Below, one piece after another: positions 63,926 through 64,000 of a stretch of 64,000 bases of DNA. The notes below the pieces were generated by a model. The model was given only the letters and a program-made list of their open reading frames with translations, was not told the DNA's origin and did not search any database. Position numbers and translations under genes: made by a program. This stretch comes from Microbulbifer rhizosphaerae (lineage in GTDB: Bacteria > Pseudomonadota > Gammaproteobacteria > Pseudomonadales > Cellvibrionaceae). Where the stretch lies: NCBI RefSeq assembly GCF_014191725.1, contig NZ_JACHWZ010000013.1, forward strand, positions 104,791 to 168,790. The letters run 5' to 3'. Within the stretch, counting starts at the first letter, position 1, and each line of letters opens with the position of its first letter.

Positions 63926-64000
63926 AAAAAGCACGTTATCCTGCAAAAATACCGAGATTTGCAGTCTCAAACGTGTCTTTCAGATAAGGTCCTGGATCTC

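Overview
The window is GC-rich bacterial chromosome from a gammaproteobacterium. Gene content and order point to a marine Cellvibrionales/Microbulbifer-like or pseudomonad-related lineage; the genus is an inference. The supporting blocks are lgt-thyA-folA and HAD phosphatase/rppH/ptsP, which occur near each other in Pseudomonas, rpiA divergent from ilvA, and ubiI-ubiH-pepP-ygfB / zapB-like-zapA-6S RNA-fau, which is the classical gammaproteobacterial 6S RNA neighbourhood.

Layout. 1-1260: start of a TonB-energising operon (DUF3450 plus an ExbB/TolQ-like protein, cut by the window edge). 1548-3717: lgt-thyA-folA with stop/start overlaps. 3843-4736: NRDE/TANGO2-like protein behind a heptamer repeat array. 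5141-10486: three consecutive L,D-transpeptidases and a Tat-exported MepK/YcbK-like peptidase, apparently a 3-3 crosslink writing and erasing locus. 10707-15785: imelysin-like lipoprotein, HAD phosphatase, rppH, ptsP. 15791-17285: gcvT-gcvH. 17479-22741: SLC13 permease, 2OG-Fe(II) oxygenase, a small secreted protein, CNNM/CorC-like protein, rhomboid protease. 22886-28951: ubiquinone hydroxylases, pepP, ygfB, zapB-like, zapA, 6S RNA, fau. 29030-36144: small membrane protein, ilvA/rpiA, lytic-transglycosylase-like lipoprotein, DUF4168, winged HTH, AraC regulator, DUF937-OmpA protein. 36370-42406: fatty-acid/acyl-CoA degradation operon (thiolase, FadJ-like, acyl-CoA dehydrogenase, class III CoA transferase).

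42698-51760 is patchier. It holds DUF3667, a decayed ABC-transporter end, a spermidine-synthase-like protein, an internally deleted GST, two YCII proteins, an SRPBCC protein, VF530, an intact ABC exporter, an amino-acid permease and a GST. 52054-59166 holds two closely similar M1 aminopeptidase lipoproteins on either side of an MFS transporter. Many gaps carry palindromic REP-like repeats of at least four sequence families.

From about 59400 the base composition turns sharply AT-rich. The right end looks like gene cassettes of an integron: a 4-TM protein gene lies between a GTTATGC core and an 86-bp attC site (60042-60127). That attC folds as matching R boxes plus a 16-bp stem with exactly three extrahelical bases. 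The next cassette carries an unrecognised two-gene module, an 844-aa membrane protein translationally coupled to a 309-aa soluble protein. This module is the best candidate in the window for an undescribed system. No integron integrase gene is visible here.
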